Assembly: GCF_016055185.1 (NCBI RefSeq) | Contig: NZ_JAECVR010000002.1 | Coordinates: forward strand, 62,001-126,000 | Source of the DNA: Paenactinomyces guangxiensis | Lineage (GTDB): Bacteria; Bacillota; Bacilli; Thermoactinomycetales; Thermoactinomycetaceae | Direction of reading: 5' to 3' | DNA: 64,000 bases | Position numbers and translations under genes: made by a program | The notes under the pieces: model-generated | What the model was told of the DNA's origin: nothing | What the model saw: the letters and a program-made list of their open reading frames with translations, nothing else | Database searches by the model: none | Shown: positions 8,754 through 17,991 of the stretch, piece after piece | Numbering within the stretch: the first letter of the stretch is position 1 | Layout of the letters: each line of letters starts with the position of its first letter

Positions 8754-9218
8754 GTGTCGATTCATATAGTGCTTGTGGAACCCGAAATCCCGCAAAATAC
8801 CGGCAATATCGCCCGTACTTGCGCAGTGACGGGGGCCAGCTTACATTTGGTTCGTCCGCTTGGTTTTGAAATTGATGATGCCAGGCTGAAGCGGGCCGGT
8901 TTAGACTACTGGCATGAATTAAATATTTATTATCATGATTCCTTTGCCCAGTTAAAAGAGAAATTTCCGGACGGGCGATTTTTTTGTGCCACGACCAAAG
9001 CGGACAAATCGTACACAGATTTTCGCTACCGGGGAGGCGACTTTTTTGTTTTTGGAAAAGAGACGAAAGGCCTGGCTCGGGAGATCCTGGATCAGCACCG
9101 GGAAAGCCTGATCCGCATTCCCATGCGGCCGGTGACCCGTTCACTCAACCTTTCAAACTCAGTCGCAATTGTCGCCTATGAAGCGCTGCGGCAAATGGAT
9201 TTTCCAAGCCTTGTTTAA
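8754..9218 (+). CDS. trmL: tRNA (cytidine(34)-2'-O)-methyltransferase TrmL
   Basis: A small SPOUT methyltransferase of 154 residues that methylates the ribose of C34/cmnm5U34 in tRNA-Leu anticodons. It begins with the family signature HIVLVEPEIPQNTGNIARTC. It carries the knot motifs FGKETKGLAREIL (motif 2) and IPMRPVTRSLNLSNSVAIVAYEALRQ (motif 3). The start is a GTG at 8754 behind GAAGGG, and the family N-terminus fits exactly. The next gene starts 30 bases downstream, so it is probably co-transcribed with it. Confidence 0.95.
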   Translation: MSIHIVLVEPEIPQNTGNIARTCAVTGASLHLVRPLGFEIDDARLKRAGLDYWHELNIYYHDSFAQLKEKFPDGRFFCATTKADKSYTDFRYRGGDFFVFGKETKGLAREILDQHRESLIRIPMRPVTRSLNLSNSVAIVAYEALRQMDFPSLV

Positions 9219-9248
9219 ATGACAACGCAGTGAGGAGGGAATCATAAA

Positions 9249-10094
9249 ATGGTATCCATCCCGCAAGTGGATTATGCAATTATTGGAGGTTCCAGCACGT
9301 TTTCCATCCGTTTCCCGGAAGATTTAGGCAGGGAAGATACCGAGGTGCTGGAAAAAGGGTTGGTGTTTGAAACACCTTACGGAGAAAGCCCTAGCTTTAA
9401 ACGGATTCGTGTCGGGGATAAAGAAGTTCTCACCTGCCGCATGCACGGCTGGCGCCCGGGAGTGGTTACCAGGGGCCAGGCGTCCAAACAAATTTTCTGG
9501 GTATTTCAACAGGCAGGGGTAAAGAAAATTTTTGTCGAGGGCGGAGTTGGTGCGATCAACCATCTGCTGGAGTTGCGGGACATTGTGATCCCCGATGATT
9601 ATATCGACCATTCCATGCGTCAAGATGTCGGATTTGACAGTCCTTATCTGTTAGTGATGCGTGATCCGATTTGTCCGAACCAGCGGGATGCCCTGTACCA
9701 TGCTGCGAAGGAAAGAGTTTCCCCGGAAGGCAGATATGTGTTTAAGAGGGGCATCTATGTCAATACAGACGGGCGCCACTTTGAAAGCCGGGCCGAGGTA
9801 CAAATGTTTCGCGGCTGGCATGCAGATGTAGTCGGACAGAGCATTACCCCGGAAGTCTACCTCGCACGCGAAATCGGAGCCTGCTATGCGGGGATTTATA
9901 TGGTAGTCAACTATGCGGAGGGAATCATCCGCGATTGGGAGCACAAAGATCTTAAAGATATTTTCTACAATGAATCGAAAACCATTGGACATATTTTGCT
10001 GGACAGCTTGTATCAGATTGACGCCAGCCAGGAAACATGTCCTTGCCTGTCGCTGAGAAAAGAAACTCTTTTGCAAAATTATTTCACTGAGTAA
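9249..10094 (+). CDS. MTAP-like purine nucleoside phosphorylase (PNP_UDP family)
   Basis: The 281-residue product matches the 5'-methylthioadenosine phosphorylase branch of the nucleoside phosphorylases: IIGGSSTF at the N-terminal phosphate loop, FVEGGVGAINHLLELRDIVIPDDYID in the middle, and a C-terminal EIGACYAGIYMVVNYAEG substrate-binding segment. It would cleave methylthioadenosine (or a related nucleoside) to adenine and ribose-1-phosphate. The usual SFRPHG or GTANRINR spots have drifted and the C-terminal tail ends in a Cys-rich CPCLSL, so substrate specificity is less certain than the fold. The start is the ATG at 9249 behind GAGGAGGG. Confidence 0.75.
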   Translation: MVSIPQVDYAIIGGSSTFSIRFPEDLGREDTEVLEKGLVFETPYGESPSFKRIRVGDKEVLTCRMHGWRPGVVTRGQASKQIFWVFQQAGVKKIFVEGGVGAINHLLELRDIVIPDDYIDHSMRQDVGFDSPYLLVMRDPICPNQRDALYHAAKERVSPEGRYVFKRGIYVNTDGRHFESRAEVQMFRGWHADVVGQSITPEVYLAREIGACYAGIYMVVNYAEGIIRDWEHKDLKDIFYNESKTIGHILLDSLYQIDASQETCPCLSLRKETLLQNYFTE

Positions 10095-10382
10095 AACAAT
10101 AGAGTTTTTAATGATTAGCCGTATATCCCGGGGATGAAAGTTTAACCATGTGAAATCTGGGAAGCGACCTTTTGGCGACCAACCGAGCGGAAAAAAACAG
10201 AACAAGGGAAAAAGCGAGGCAATTCTTCCTTGAATTTGCTTCCCGGCCTAATGCCTGCGCCCCTTGTGCAGTTTTTGGAACGGCCATCTCTGTTTCCTTG
10301 CAGGGGCGCCAATCGGGAGCGAGACAGAATTCTGCCTTCCCCCTTAGTTACACACACTTTCACAGAAAAGAGGGGAACGAGG

Positions 10383-11120
10383 TTGATTAAAGCCTGTTTA
10401 TTTGATTTAGATGGAACGTTGCTGCCATTGGATACAGATCAGTTTGTGGAAACCTATTTGAAAGCCTTAGCCCCTTATGTAGCTCACATTATACCGCCGG
10501 ACAAGCTGGTTCCGGCAATCTGGAAAGCGACTATGGCCATGATTGAGAGCAATGACGGGAACTTGACCAATGAACAAGTATTTGAACAGGAATTTTTAAG
10601 GCTTACCGGACTAAAGAGAGAAGAGATCTGGCCGGCTTTTGACCGGTTTTACGAAATAGAGTTCCCAAAGTTGCGGGACTACGCAGGACATAATCCGGCG
10701 GCTCGTCAAGCAGTGCAGGCCGCTCTTGATCAAGGGTATAAAGTAGCGGTCGCCACCAATCCTGTCTTCCCGAAAACCGCTATTTTAGAGCGGATGCGCT
10801 GGGCCGGCGTTGATGACCTTCCTTTTGAATGGGTGACTGTTTATGAAGAAACCCATTATTGCAAACCGCGGCCGGAATATTACCTTGAAGTGGCGGAATA
10901 TCTGAGTGTAAAGCCGCAAGAATGTGTTATGGTAGGGAATGATATGCAGGAAGATATGGTGGCTTCCACCGTGGGGATGAATACCTTTTATCTCACAGAG
11001 TATCGGATTGACCGGGGTAAACCTGTATATCCTGTCGATCAAGAAGGAAGCCTGTCCGACCTGATAGATTTGATCTGCAAAGGTAGAGGATTTTTTGAGA
11101 AAAAATCAATAGTCAAGTAG
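10383..11120 (+). CDS. HAD-superfamily hydrolase
   Basis: A 245-residue HAD-IA phosphatase with nucleophile motif FDLDGTLLPLDTD at residues 7-19, motif II VAVATNP, a Lys in YCKPRPEY (motif III) and acidic motif IV VMVGNDMQEDMVAS. A helical cap sits between motifs I and II. The start is a TTG at 10383 behind AGGGGAACGAGG; a longer reading from 10230 would add about 50 residues unrelated to the family. The 288-base gap before it holds no other gene I can support. The substrate is unknown; phosphoglycolate- or nucleotide-type monoesters are typical of the family. Confidence 0.82.
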   Translation: MIKACLFDLDGTLLPLDTDQFVETYLKALAPYVAHIIPPDKLVPAIWKATMAMIESNDGNLTNEQVFEQEFLRLTGLKREEIWPAFDRFYEIEFPKLRDYAGHNPAARQAVQAALDQGYKVAVATNPVFPKTAILERMRWAGVDDLPFEWVTVYEETHYCKPRPEYYLEVAEYLSVKPQECVMVGNDMQEDMVASTVGMNTFYLTEYRIDRGKPVYPVDQEGSLSDLIDLICKGRGFFEKKSIVK

Positions 11121-11132
11121 AAACATAAATAA

Positions 11133-11166
11133 AAAAACCTTGGGTTTTTACTCAAGGTTTTTCTAC
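11133..11166. terminator. Bidirectional terminator after the HAD gene
   Basis: AAAAACCTTG and CAAGGTTTTT form a 10-bp stem flanked by A-rich and T-rich runs, suitable for termination in either direction. Confidence 0.85.
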
Positions 11167-11364
11167 TTTTTTTCTTTATTTTCTGATAAAATAGAAGTAA
11201 CACACTTCTATTCGCTGCATATATATGATATAAATATCGCCTTAACCTTTCTTACTTCAGTCACGTAATGCCAGTAAAAATCATGGACAAGGCAGGTATG
11301 AAATGCGGTAGCAACGATGACCAAACATTTCGTACAAATTTGGACTGGGGGAGGGGAGTCTTCC

Positions 11365-13263
11365 ATGGACATCTTAAAACGGATCGCTGAATACCGCGAT
11401 CGGGAAAAAAAGTTGGTATGGGAAGGAACCTTCGCAGACTACTTAGACATTGTGAAAGAGAATCCGCAGGTCGTTCAAACGGCTCATTCAAGAGTATATA
11501 ATATGATCGCCAAAGCCGGCGTCGAAACAGATTCTCAAGGAAATAAAAAGTATCTCTTCTTCAGCAGAGAACTTTTTGGGTTAGATCGCTCTATAGAACG
11601 TTTGGTTGAAGAATACTTTCATTCGGCAGCACGCCGCCTCGATGTAAGGAAACGCGTCCTCCTTCTCATGGGACCGGTTAGCGGAGGCAAATCCACCATT
11701 GTTGCCCTGTTGAAAAAAGGGTTGGAGCACTATACCCGTACGGATGAGGGGGCTCTTTACGCCATTAAGGGTTGTCCAATGCAAGAGGAACCGCTCAATT
11801 TGATTCCGCGCGAACTGCGACCTGAACTTGAAAGGGAATTTGGACTGCGCATTGAAGGCAACCTGTGCCCGTCTTGCCGTTTCCAACTTAAAGAGGAGTA
11901 TAACGGACGGATTGAAGATGTGCCGGTCGTACGGGTTCTTTTCTCTGAGGACGATCGTGTCGGAATTGGAACCTTTAGTCCATCTGATCCCAAGTCACAG
12001 GATATTGCTGACTTGACAGGCAGCATTGATTTCTCCACCATTACGGAATATGGCTCAGAGTCAGACCCACGGGCATACCGTTTTGATGGCGAATTGAATA
12101 AAGCGAATCGCGGCTTGATGGAATTTCAGGAAATGCTCAAGTGCGATGAGAAATTTTTATGGAATTTGCTCTCACTCACGCAGGAGGGGAACTTTAAAGC
12201 TGGAAGATTTGCTCTGATTTCCGCGGATGAGCTGATCGTGGCCCATACCAACGAAGCAGAATATAAATCGTTTATTGCCAACAAGAAAAATGAAGCATTG
12301 CAATCCCGCATCATTGTGATGCCGATTCCGTACAACCTCAAAGTGTCGGAAGAAGAGCGGATTTATCGCAAACTGATTCACCAGAGCGACCTGGCAGATG
12401 TTCATATCGCTCCCCACTCTTTGCGCGCAGCTGCGATCTTCACCATTTTAACCCGCCTCAAAGAATCAAAAAAGCAGGGAGTCGACTTGCTCAAGAAAAT
12501 GCGTTTGTATGACGGGGAATCTGTTGAAGGAATAAAGGATATCGATATTCAGGAATTGCAAAATGAATTCCTTGACGAAGGAATGTCCGGCATCGATCCC
12601 CGCTATGTTATTAACCGGATCTCCAGTGCCCTGATTCGGACCGATGCCAATTTCATCAATGCCCTCGACATTTTACGGTCCCTCAAAGACGGTTTAGACC
12701 AGCACCCGTCCATCACTCCTGAACAGCGCGAAAAATATCTCCACTTTATCTCAGTTGCCCGCAAAGAATATGATGAGCTGGCGAAAAAAGAAGTGCAAAA
12801 GGCTTTTGTCTACTCATATGAAGAGTCGGCGAAAACATTGATGGACAACTATCTGGATAACGTCGAAGCATACTGCAACTGGCAAAAGATCCGCGATCCC
12901 ATCACCGGTGAAGAACTGGAGCCGGATGAAAAACTGATGCGTTCCATCGAAGAACAGATTGGAATTTCCGAAAACGCGAAAAAAGCATTCCGTGAAGAGA
13001 TTCTGATTCGCATCTCCGCATATGCCCGTAAAGGAAAACGGTTTGACTACAACAGCCATGAGCGACTGCGGGAGGCGATTCAGAAAAAGTTGTTTGCGGA
13101 TCTCAAAGATGTGGTAAAAATCACTACCTCTACCAAAACACCGGATGAGAACCAGTTAAAGAAAATCAATGAGGTTATCGCCCGCCTGGTAGAGGATTAC
13201 GGTTATACCCCGGCAAGCGCAAACGAATTGTTGCGCTACGTGGGAAGTTTGCTCAATCGTTAA
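11365..13263 (+). CDS. prkA: PrkA serine protein kinase / AAA+ protein
   Basis: PrkA is a sporulation- and stress-linked protein with an N-terminal AAA+ module and a C-terminal kinase-like domain, and has been described as a kinase and as an AAA+ protease. The 632 residues match the usual length (about 631). The N-terminus MDILKRIAEYRDREKKLVWEG is typical, Walker A is GPVSGGKST at about 103-111, and the domain proceeds through the conserved FSPSDPKSQDIADLTGS region. The start is the ATG at 11365 behind GGGAGGGGAG; an in-frame ATG further upstream (11317) lacks a ribosome site. It is followed at 40 bases by yhbH, the conserved partner. The third member of the usual trio, spoVR, is not in the window. 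Confidence 0.96.
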   Translation: MDILKRIAEYRDREKKLVWEGTFADYLDIVKENPQVVQTAHSRVYNMIAKAGVETDSQGNKKYLFFSRELFGLDRSIERLVEEYFHSAARRLDVRKRVLLLMGPVSGGKSTIVALLKKGLEHYTRTDEGALYAIKGCPMQEEPLNLIPRELRPELEREFGLRIEGNLCPSCRFQLKEEYNGRIEDVPVVRVLFSEDDRVGIGTFSPSDPKSQDIADLTGSIDFSTITEYGSESDPRAYRFDGELNKANRGLMEFQEMLKCDEKFLWNLLSLTQEGNFKAGRFALISADELIVAHTNEAEYKSFIANKKNEALQSRIIVMPIPYNLKVSEEERIYRKLIHQSDLADVHIAPHSLRAAAIFTILTRLKESKKQGVDLLKKMRLYDGESVEGIKDIDIQELQNEFLDEGMSGIDPRYVINRISSALIRTDANFINALDILRSLKDGLDQHPSITPEQREKYLHFISVARKEYDELAKKEVQKAFVYSYEESAKTLMDNYLDNVEAYCNWQKIRDPITGEELEPDEKLMRSIEEQIGISENAKKAFREEILIRISAYARKGKRFDYNSHERLREAIQKKLFADLKDVVKITTSTKTPDENQLKKINEVIARLVEDYGYTPASANELLRYVGSLLNR

Positions 13264-13303
13264 TGTCGGTTGGTCTTAATTGGAAACGGGAGGTGAAACA
13301 CCG

Positions 13304-14455
13304 ATGAAGCACCCCCTATTTATCGTTTCCCAAGAGGATTGGTCCCTGCATCGCAAAGGGTACCAGGACCAGATGCGACACCAGGAAAAAGTAAAAGAAG
13401 CCATTCGCAAGAATTTGCCCGATTTGATCAGTGAAGAAAGCATTATCATGTCGGATGGGAAACATGTCATAAAAATTCCAATTCGCTCCATGGAAGAGTA
13501 CCGTTTCCGATTTAATTACAACAAGGGTAAACATGTCGGTCAAGGAAGCGGAGACAGCCAGGTCGGAGACTTACTCGCCCGTGAAGCCCCCGGACAGAAA
13601 CAGGGGCCTGGGAAAGGGCAAGGTGCCGGTGATCAGGCAGGCTCTGATTATTACGAAGCTGAAGTCTCCGTTGCCGAACTGGAGGGAATCCTTTTCTCAG
13701 AAATGGAATTGCCCCGCTTAGAACGGAAAGAACAAGAAGAAATAACAGTCGAGGATATTCGTTTTAACGATGTCCGCAAAAAAGGACTCATGGGGAATAT
13801 CGATAAAAAACGAACCCTACTTGAAGCGATCAAGCGAAATGCAATCAAAGGCAATCGAGGAAAAGCCCGTATTTCCATAGATGATCTCCGTTTTAAAACA
13901 TGGGAAGATGTGGTTATTCCACACTCCAATGCAGTTGTGATCGCGATGATGGACACAAGTGGGAGTATGGGAATATTCGAAAAATATATTGCGCGCAGCT
14001 TCTTCTTCTGGATGGTTCGCTTCCTTCGCACCCGTTATCAACACGTTGAAATGGTCTTTATCGCCCACCACACCGAAGCGAAGGAAGTGAGTGAAGAGGC
14101 CTTTTTCACCAAAGGAGAAAGCGGTGGAACCATCTGCTCCTCCGCCTACCGCAAAGCTCTAGAAATTATCGATTCCCGCTATCCGCCACATCGTTACAAC
14201 ATCTATCCATTCCACTTCTCCGATGGTGACAACCTCACTTCAGATAATGAACGTTGTGTCACCCTGGTAAAAGAATTGATGAAACGCTCCAATATGTTCG
14301 GTTACGGCGAAGTGAACCAGTATAACCGGCATAGCACATTAATGACGGCCTATCGCCATATTCAGGACCCTGAGTTTCTCTATTATGTGATCCGGGAGAA
14401 AAGTCAAGTATACGATGCGTTAAAACATTTCTTTGGAAACAAACAGGTCAGTTAA
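13304..14455 (+). CDS. yhbH: Sporulation protein YhbH (DUF444)
   Basis: The 383-residue YhbH protein (YeaH/YhbH family) is conserved next to PrkA and is needed for normal sporulation in Bacillus. Its middle is a low-complexity Gly/Gln linker ([21 protein letters not shown]) near residues 75-115. A von Willebrand-type domain follows with the metal-binding DTSGSMG at about 217-223. The start is the ATG at 13304 after GGGAGGTGA. Its last 46 codons are the left arm of a direct repeat: the same sequence recurs at 24815-24950, on the other side of a 10-kb insertion, so this gene is the target of the insertion and has been kept whole. Confidence 0.95.
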   Translation: MKHPLFIVSQEDWSLHRKGYQDQMRHQEKVKEAIRKNLPDLISEESIIMSDGKHVIKIPIRSMEEYRFRFNYNKGKHVGQGSGDSQVGDLLAREAPGQKQGPGKGQGAGDQAGSDYYEAEVSVAELEGILFSEMELPRLERKEQEEITVEDIRFNDVRKKGLMGNIDKKRTLLEAIKRNAIKGNRGKARISIDDLRFKTWEDVVIPHSNAVVIAMMDTSGSMGIFEKYIARSFFFWMVRFLRTRYQHVEMVFIAHHTEAKEVSEEAFFTKGESGGTICSSAYRKALEIIDSRYPPHRYNIYPFHFSDGDNLTSDNERCVTLVKELMKRSNMFGYGEVNQYNRHSTLMTAYRHIQDPEFLYYVIREKSQVYDALKHFFGNKQVS

Positions 14456-14460
14456 ACCTT
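14318..14460 (+). repeat. Left direct repeat: 3' end of yhbH
   Basis: This 143-base stretch, covering the last codons and stop of yhbH, recurs at 24815-24950. Over the final 119 bases I count one substitution (A14405 versus G24898); further upstream the right copy lacks seven bases (CATTAAT). It is the left boundary of the defence island. Confidence 0.95.
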
Positions 14461-14504
14461 CAGAATTTGAGGGTTTTAACTAACTAACAAACTGTGGATG
14501 ATCA

Positions 14505-14546
14505 GTCGCTTTCTCAAGTATTTTCTTGGGGAAGCGACTTTCTTTT
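14505..14546 (+). terminator. Terminator after yhbH (left copy)
   Basis: GTCGCTT-t-CTCAAG pairs with CTTGGG-g-AAGCGAC and is followed by TTTCTTTTT. The equivalent hairpin beyond the right repeat (25016-25050) has the same plan but several changes. Confidence 0.85.
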
Positions 14547-14930
14547 TACATATCATCTTTGTAGATCGAGATGATATTAACTTCTCTGACCAGGTCAAAA
14601 ATCTCGCTTATAAGATGGGGTGAATATAGCATAGATATTATCAAAATGAAAAGCTGCCACCGCAAAGAAGTCGTCTAACTCAAATGAATGCGGTATTAAA
14701 CAAGATTAAAAATTCTAAGGATACCATTTGGTCTTTGATAAATAAAATGATAAACCGACTGATATCGTAAAGGATTTATTGAAATGATATTTCTATAATG
14801 TCTTGAAATACGTTGACTAAGGTAAATAAAACAGGTATATTTAAATTAAGATCAGAATAAGATAGTAATGGGCTGGGTTGCCGCCCCGAGGGCGGACTAA
14901 TGGGTCGCTTGACCGCATAGCCCCTCGTTT
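14547..14930. other. Island left margin without an intact gene
   Basis: There is no intact gene. Positions ~14630-14770 read on the plus strand as an open, helix-rich stretch (KLPPQRSRLTQMN, then IKNSKDTIWSLINKMINRL) ending in TAA, with stops just upstream; it could be a gene remnant. A GC-rich hairpin (CCGCCCCGAGGGCGG, ~14881-14895) and a second inverted segment precede the leftward DUF3800 gene's stop and may serve as its terminator. Confidence 0.4.
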
Positions 14931-15647
14931 TTATATAAGCCATTCACTACAGTTTACATATCCGTATTTCATAGGATTTCCGTCGTGGGAGGACGGGAAT
15001 TTTTTCTTTATTATGGTTGAATACGTCTTATCCTTTCCTTCTAGGGCTCTCCAGAGAGAACCTGCGACTAAATCAGCTAATTGTAAACCTATAGTAAACT
15101 TTGATTTGGCAAAATTTAAAGAAGGTGAGAAGATAGTCTTATCAAAGTTCGGGAAAAGGGACTCATTTTCAAGTGCTTTTTTATAGGATTTATACATCTT
15201 TTCATCGTGTGGATCGTCAATCGAATTAATGAAAACAGTTACGGGGTCTTTTATTCTATATCTATGCATATGTGAGTTAATAATAGAAACTAGATGCTGA
15301 AAAGATAAATAATAGGTATCATCTTTAGATTGGATTAGCCCTTTTTGTTTACACTCATATTTATTCTGCCCTACTTCAAAGAGAGTTAAGTCAGATCTGC
15401 TTATACAAGAAAAAGCCTCATTCCTATACTGGTTTATTATCAAGCTTGGGGAGCCCAAATCTTTCTTAAATACTCCATTTTTAAGGCTGTACTTAACTTC
15501 CTGAAATTGACTTTTAAAATATTTCTGTTTTATTTTCTCAACATCTTTTTCAATTTTTTCCAACGATCTAGCTTTAATTAGGACGGCTCCTAAGACAAAA
15601 TATAATGTATTTCCACCATTCAGAGAGGGATCTTGATCGTTCTTCAT
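14931..15647 (-). CDS. DUF3800 protein
   Basis: This reading of 238 residues has the DUF3800 plan: a mid-protein acidic IDDPHDEKMY and a C-terminal LQLADLVAGSLWRALEGKD helix. DUF3800 proteins are predicted RNase H-fold nucleases often found in defence islands. The family's hallmark N-terminal acidic strand (YIDEAG) lies upstream of the first ATG: in frame, codons up to 15683 read NLLYIDEAGTTK before the Met at 15647, and no ATG, GTG or TTG precedes them before the stop codon at 15699. Either an unusual start (ATA at 15689, five bases after AAGAGG, or ATT at 15671) is used, or the start codon has mutated and only a truncated protein is made. Confidence 0.7.
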   Translation of the reverse strand: MKNDQDPSLNGGNTLYFVLGAVLIKARSLEKIEKDVEKIKQKYFKSQFQEVKYSLKNGVFKKDLGSPSLIINQYRNEAFSCISRSDLTLFEVGQNKYECKQKGLIQSKDDTYYLSFQHLVSIINSHMHRYRIKDPVTVFINSIDDPHDEKMYKSYKKALENESLFPNFDKTIFSPSLNFAKSKFTIGLQLADLVAGSLWRALEGKDKTYSTIIKKKFPSSHDGNPMKYGYVNCSEWLI

Positions 15648-15698
15648 TTTTGTGGTTCCAGCTTCATCAATATATAATAGATTACATATGGTAACCTC

Positions 15699-15977
15699 TT
15701 AAAACGGAATTTCATCAATATAATTCTTTTTTCTTTTAGGTTCTACAAGCTTAGACAATAAAAAGTGTGTTTCAGTGCCGCAATATGGACAGTAAGCAGC
15801 GTTAGGTGGAACTGTCTTACCACAAAAATTAGTGTTTGTACAATGGTTGACCAACGAATAGCCACAGTAGATACAATGTCTTGCTTCGTGATCATCTTCA
15901 AGGGCATTAGGCTCTTGGCAGTAAGCACACTGTTTTAATCGCCCTAAATCATCTGTTTCATATTTGTTATTAGGCAT
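15699..15977 (-). CDS. Zinc-ribbon protein
   Basis: A 92-residue protein with three Cys-pair knuckles: CAYCQEP, HCIYCGY and YCPYCGTE, plus single Cys residues near NFCGKT. These could form one or two zinc ribbons. The ATG at 15977 has GGAG nine bases upstream; a TTG five codons earlier overlaps that site. It sits 10-50 bases upstream of the DUF3800 reading in the same direction and in the same frame, so the two are one transcription unit. The function is unknown; double zinc ribbons commonly bind nucleic acid or act as protein adaptors. The neighbourhood suggests an accessory to the DUF3800 nuclease-like protein. Confidence 0.65.
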   Translation of the reverse strand: MPNNKYETDDLGRLKQCAYCQEPNALEDDHEARHCIYCGYSLVNHCTNTNFCGKTVPPNAAYCPYCGTETHFLLSKLVEPKRKKNYIDEIPF

Positions 15978-16498
15978 AAGTTCACACTCCAAATAAAAGG
16001 CTTTATGTTATTTTACACGAGAAAAAGAAATACGCAACATATTATCTTTGCAAAATTCTGTAGAAATCATCATACTTACTAAGGCAAGAGCAATTAGTTT
16101 CTTTACTATTCTTTATCCTGCTCAGCCACATCTAAAAAGGAAGAAAGGTGGATTATGTCATATCGGCATTGGTTATTTAAACCAAAGGAATATGAAATTG
16201 CTAAGGAGTACTCAAAACGAAAAAAAAATTAACCCCGTTTCTCCTACATATTTGGCCCAAGTGGTACTTGAGCGTTCAGAGAAAACAGGGTCTGCTCTTA
16301 ATATATTATCGTTCGTTTTTATGTGTATCAACAAAATACACATTTTCGATTCATTCTTTTTTAAATACAAAAGCGGTCCATCCATCTAGGCTTTTGTTTG
16401 TGTACCAGGCATTTGCTTGCATAGTATTTCCATTTAAAACTTCTTTTGCTATGATAAAAGAAATTCATGACTTTTCAAATTTAAGGATGGTTCATTTT
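15978..16498. other. Divergent promoter region between the zinc-ribbon and Wadjet operons
   Basis: This 520-base gap separates the leftward pair from the rightward jet operon. It is AT-rich and should hold both promoters. Besides the 25-codon ORF at 16155, a long open frame extends in from 16268 to jetA, but it lacks a ribosome site and does not resemble the JetA family, so I regard it as leader. Confidence 0.5.
16155..16232 (+). CDS. 25-residue ORF upstream of jetA
   Basis: ATG at 16155 follows AAAGGTGG with 3-4 bases spacing and encodes MSYRHWLFKPKEYEIAKEYS plus a basic tail ending at TAA. The stop follows an eight-A run; one base more or less there would open the frame into INPVSPTYLAQVVLERSEKTG, so this may be the front of a frameshifted small protein, or a leader peptide for the jet operon. 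I recognise no family. Confidence 0.3.
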   Translation: MSYRHWLFKPKEYEIAKEYSKRKKN

Positions 16499-17983
16499 AT
16501 GTCAGAAGGGGTTATATTAGAATTTAAGTATTTAACTGAGAGCAAAGCCCATAATTATCGGTCGATTATAACATATTTTTACCAACAGCATGAACGTTTG
16601 CTCCCTTTTATCTATCCGGAAGAAATTTATCTGTTTTTAAAAGAAATAAAGGACTACTCTCATTACACTGAGGAAGAGTTATATCGTGATTTAGATCAGT
16701 TAGTAGCCTGGGGAAATCTCGAACGGATTCAGGAAACTGGCCGGTTTCAATCGATTGAAGAATTCAAGAAAAAGAAGTTTATTTATCAATTGAAGCCAAA
16801 AGCAGTAGAGATTGAACGGATGTTGAGAACCGTTTTGCAAATAGATGATGGTATGAGCGGTTCACTGGACCCTACCCTCTTTGAACGTTTGTACAAGCGA
16901 ATCGTAGAGTTAACCAACAGGGTGGGAGGAGTCTATGAGATCCGAAACAGAAAAGCGGAAGAGGTAAGGATGCTTTGGAATGACATTCATGGAGACTTCA
17001 GAAAATTAAGAGATGATGCCAGTGACTATTTTAACCGTTTAAAAAGCCAACAAATCGAAGAAAAGATGAAGGTAATTGATTATTTGCAATTTAAGGAAGC
17101 CGTTACCGAATATTTACGCAATTTTATGACCCGTTTACAGAAAACAGCCATGCAATTGGAACGAGTCATTGAGGATGTTGATCTGTTTTTTCTCGACATT
17201 GTGGCTGAAAAATTGGTGGAGTATGAAAAATATATTCCAAGGTTTGATGAATCTCCCCCCACAAAAGAACAGTTTCTCACTGAAATAACGAAACAATGGG
17301 ATGCCTTTCGGGGATGGTTTTTAGGAAACGAAAAAGGAGAAAGCTATATCGAACTGCTCCAAAAACGAACCAACGAAACAATTGGGCGAATGGTTCGCTT
17401 TGTACAACGGTTGGGAGAGATTCAACATCCACATAAAAGCAGAAGACACGATTATCTTCATTTAGCGAAATGGTTTGCCGATGTGGATACCATTGAGGAA
17501 GCCCATCGGTTATCGGCTTGTGTTTTCGGGGTGCCTGATGTGCGGCATTTCTCCATTCAAGAACCAAAAGAAACGGAGTCGATTGATCGCGAGGTTTGGG
17601 ATCTCTCTCCCGCCTTTTATGAAATAAAGCCAATAACAAGGGACTTCAGAGAGCGAGTGAAGACGACAGCAGTCGTGGATCAAACGGAGAAAAAACAGAG
17701 GGCCATTGCGGAATTTATCAAGAAAAAAGAAGAAGAAAAACGTTTATTGGAAAACCTTGTCTCCAATCGGGAAATCAGGTTAAGGGAACTATCTGCTATA
17801 CAACCGGTTGTGCGTAAAAAGCTGTTAAGCTGGATCGGAAAAGCGATGGCACATCCTGAAAAGCGGGCCCAGACGGAGAACGGCGAAAAGTATCAAATTG
17901 TCCTGGCGAGCTCTGAACGGATTCAAATAAAATGTACAGACGGAGTGCTGACTTTGCCTGATTGGATCATTTCGTTTAAGTAA
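16499..17983 (+). CDS. jetA: Wadjet JetA (TIGR02677/DUF2397 type)
   Basis: The protein of 494 residues matches the DUF2397 family, the MukF/kleisin-like subunit of Wadjet SMC complexes. The start FKYLTESKAHNYRSIITYFY and the winged-helix segment FLKEIKDYSHYTEEELYRDL are characteristic, as is a C-terminal charged coiled segment followed by a compact domain that contacts JetC. Wadjet recognises and cleaves circular plasmid DNA: JetABC extrude DNA and JetD cuts. The ATG at 16499 has AAGGA upstream and gives the family length; starts further upstream are possible. The stop is 8 bases from jetB. Confidence 0.9.
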   Translation: MSEGVILEFKYLTESKAHNYRSIITYFYQQHERLLPFIYPEEIYLFLKEIKDYSHYTEEELYRDLDQLVAWGNLERIQETGRFQSIEEFKKKKFIYQLKPKAVEIERMLRTVLQIDDGMSGSLDPTLFERLYKRIVELTNRVGGVYEIRNRKAEEVRMLWNDIHGDFRKLRDDASDYFNRLKSQQIEEKMKVIDYLQFKEAVTEYLRNFMTRLQKTAMQLERVIEDVDLFFLDIVAEKLVEYEKYIPRFDESPPTKEQFLTEITKQWDAFRGWFLGNEKGESYIELLQKRTNETIGRMVRFVQRLGEIQHPHKSRRHDYLHLAKWFADVDTIEEAHRLSACVFGVPDVRHFSIQEPKETESIDREVWDLSPAFYEIKPITRDFRERVKTTAVVDQTEKKQRAIAEFIKKKEEEKRLLENLVSNREIRLRELSAIQPVVRKKLLSWIGKAMAHPEKRAQTENGEKYQIVLASSERIQIKCTDGVLTLPDWIISFK

Positions 17984-17991
17984 AGGATGAC

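Noticed and set aside
10230..10382. Extended N-terminus of the HAD protein
   Set aside because: The nucleophile motif normally lies within the first 15 residues; TTG at 10383 has a good site.
16268..16498. Longer N-terminus for JetA (start at 16268)
   Set aside because: The extra 77 residues are low-complexity, lack a ribosome site and do not resemble the family; 16499 gives the normal length.
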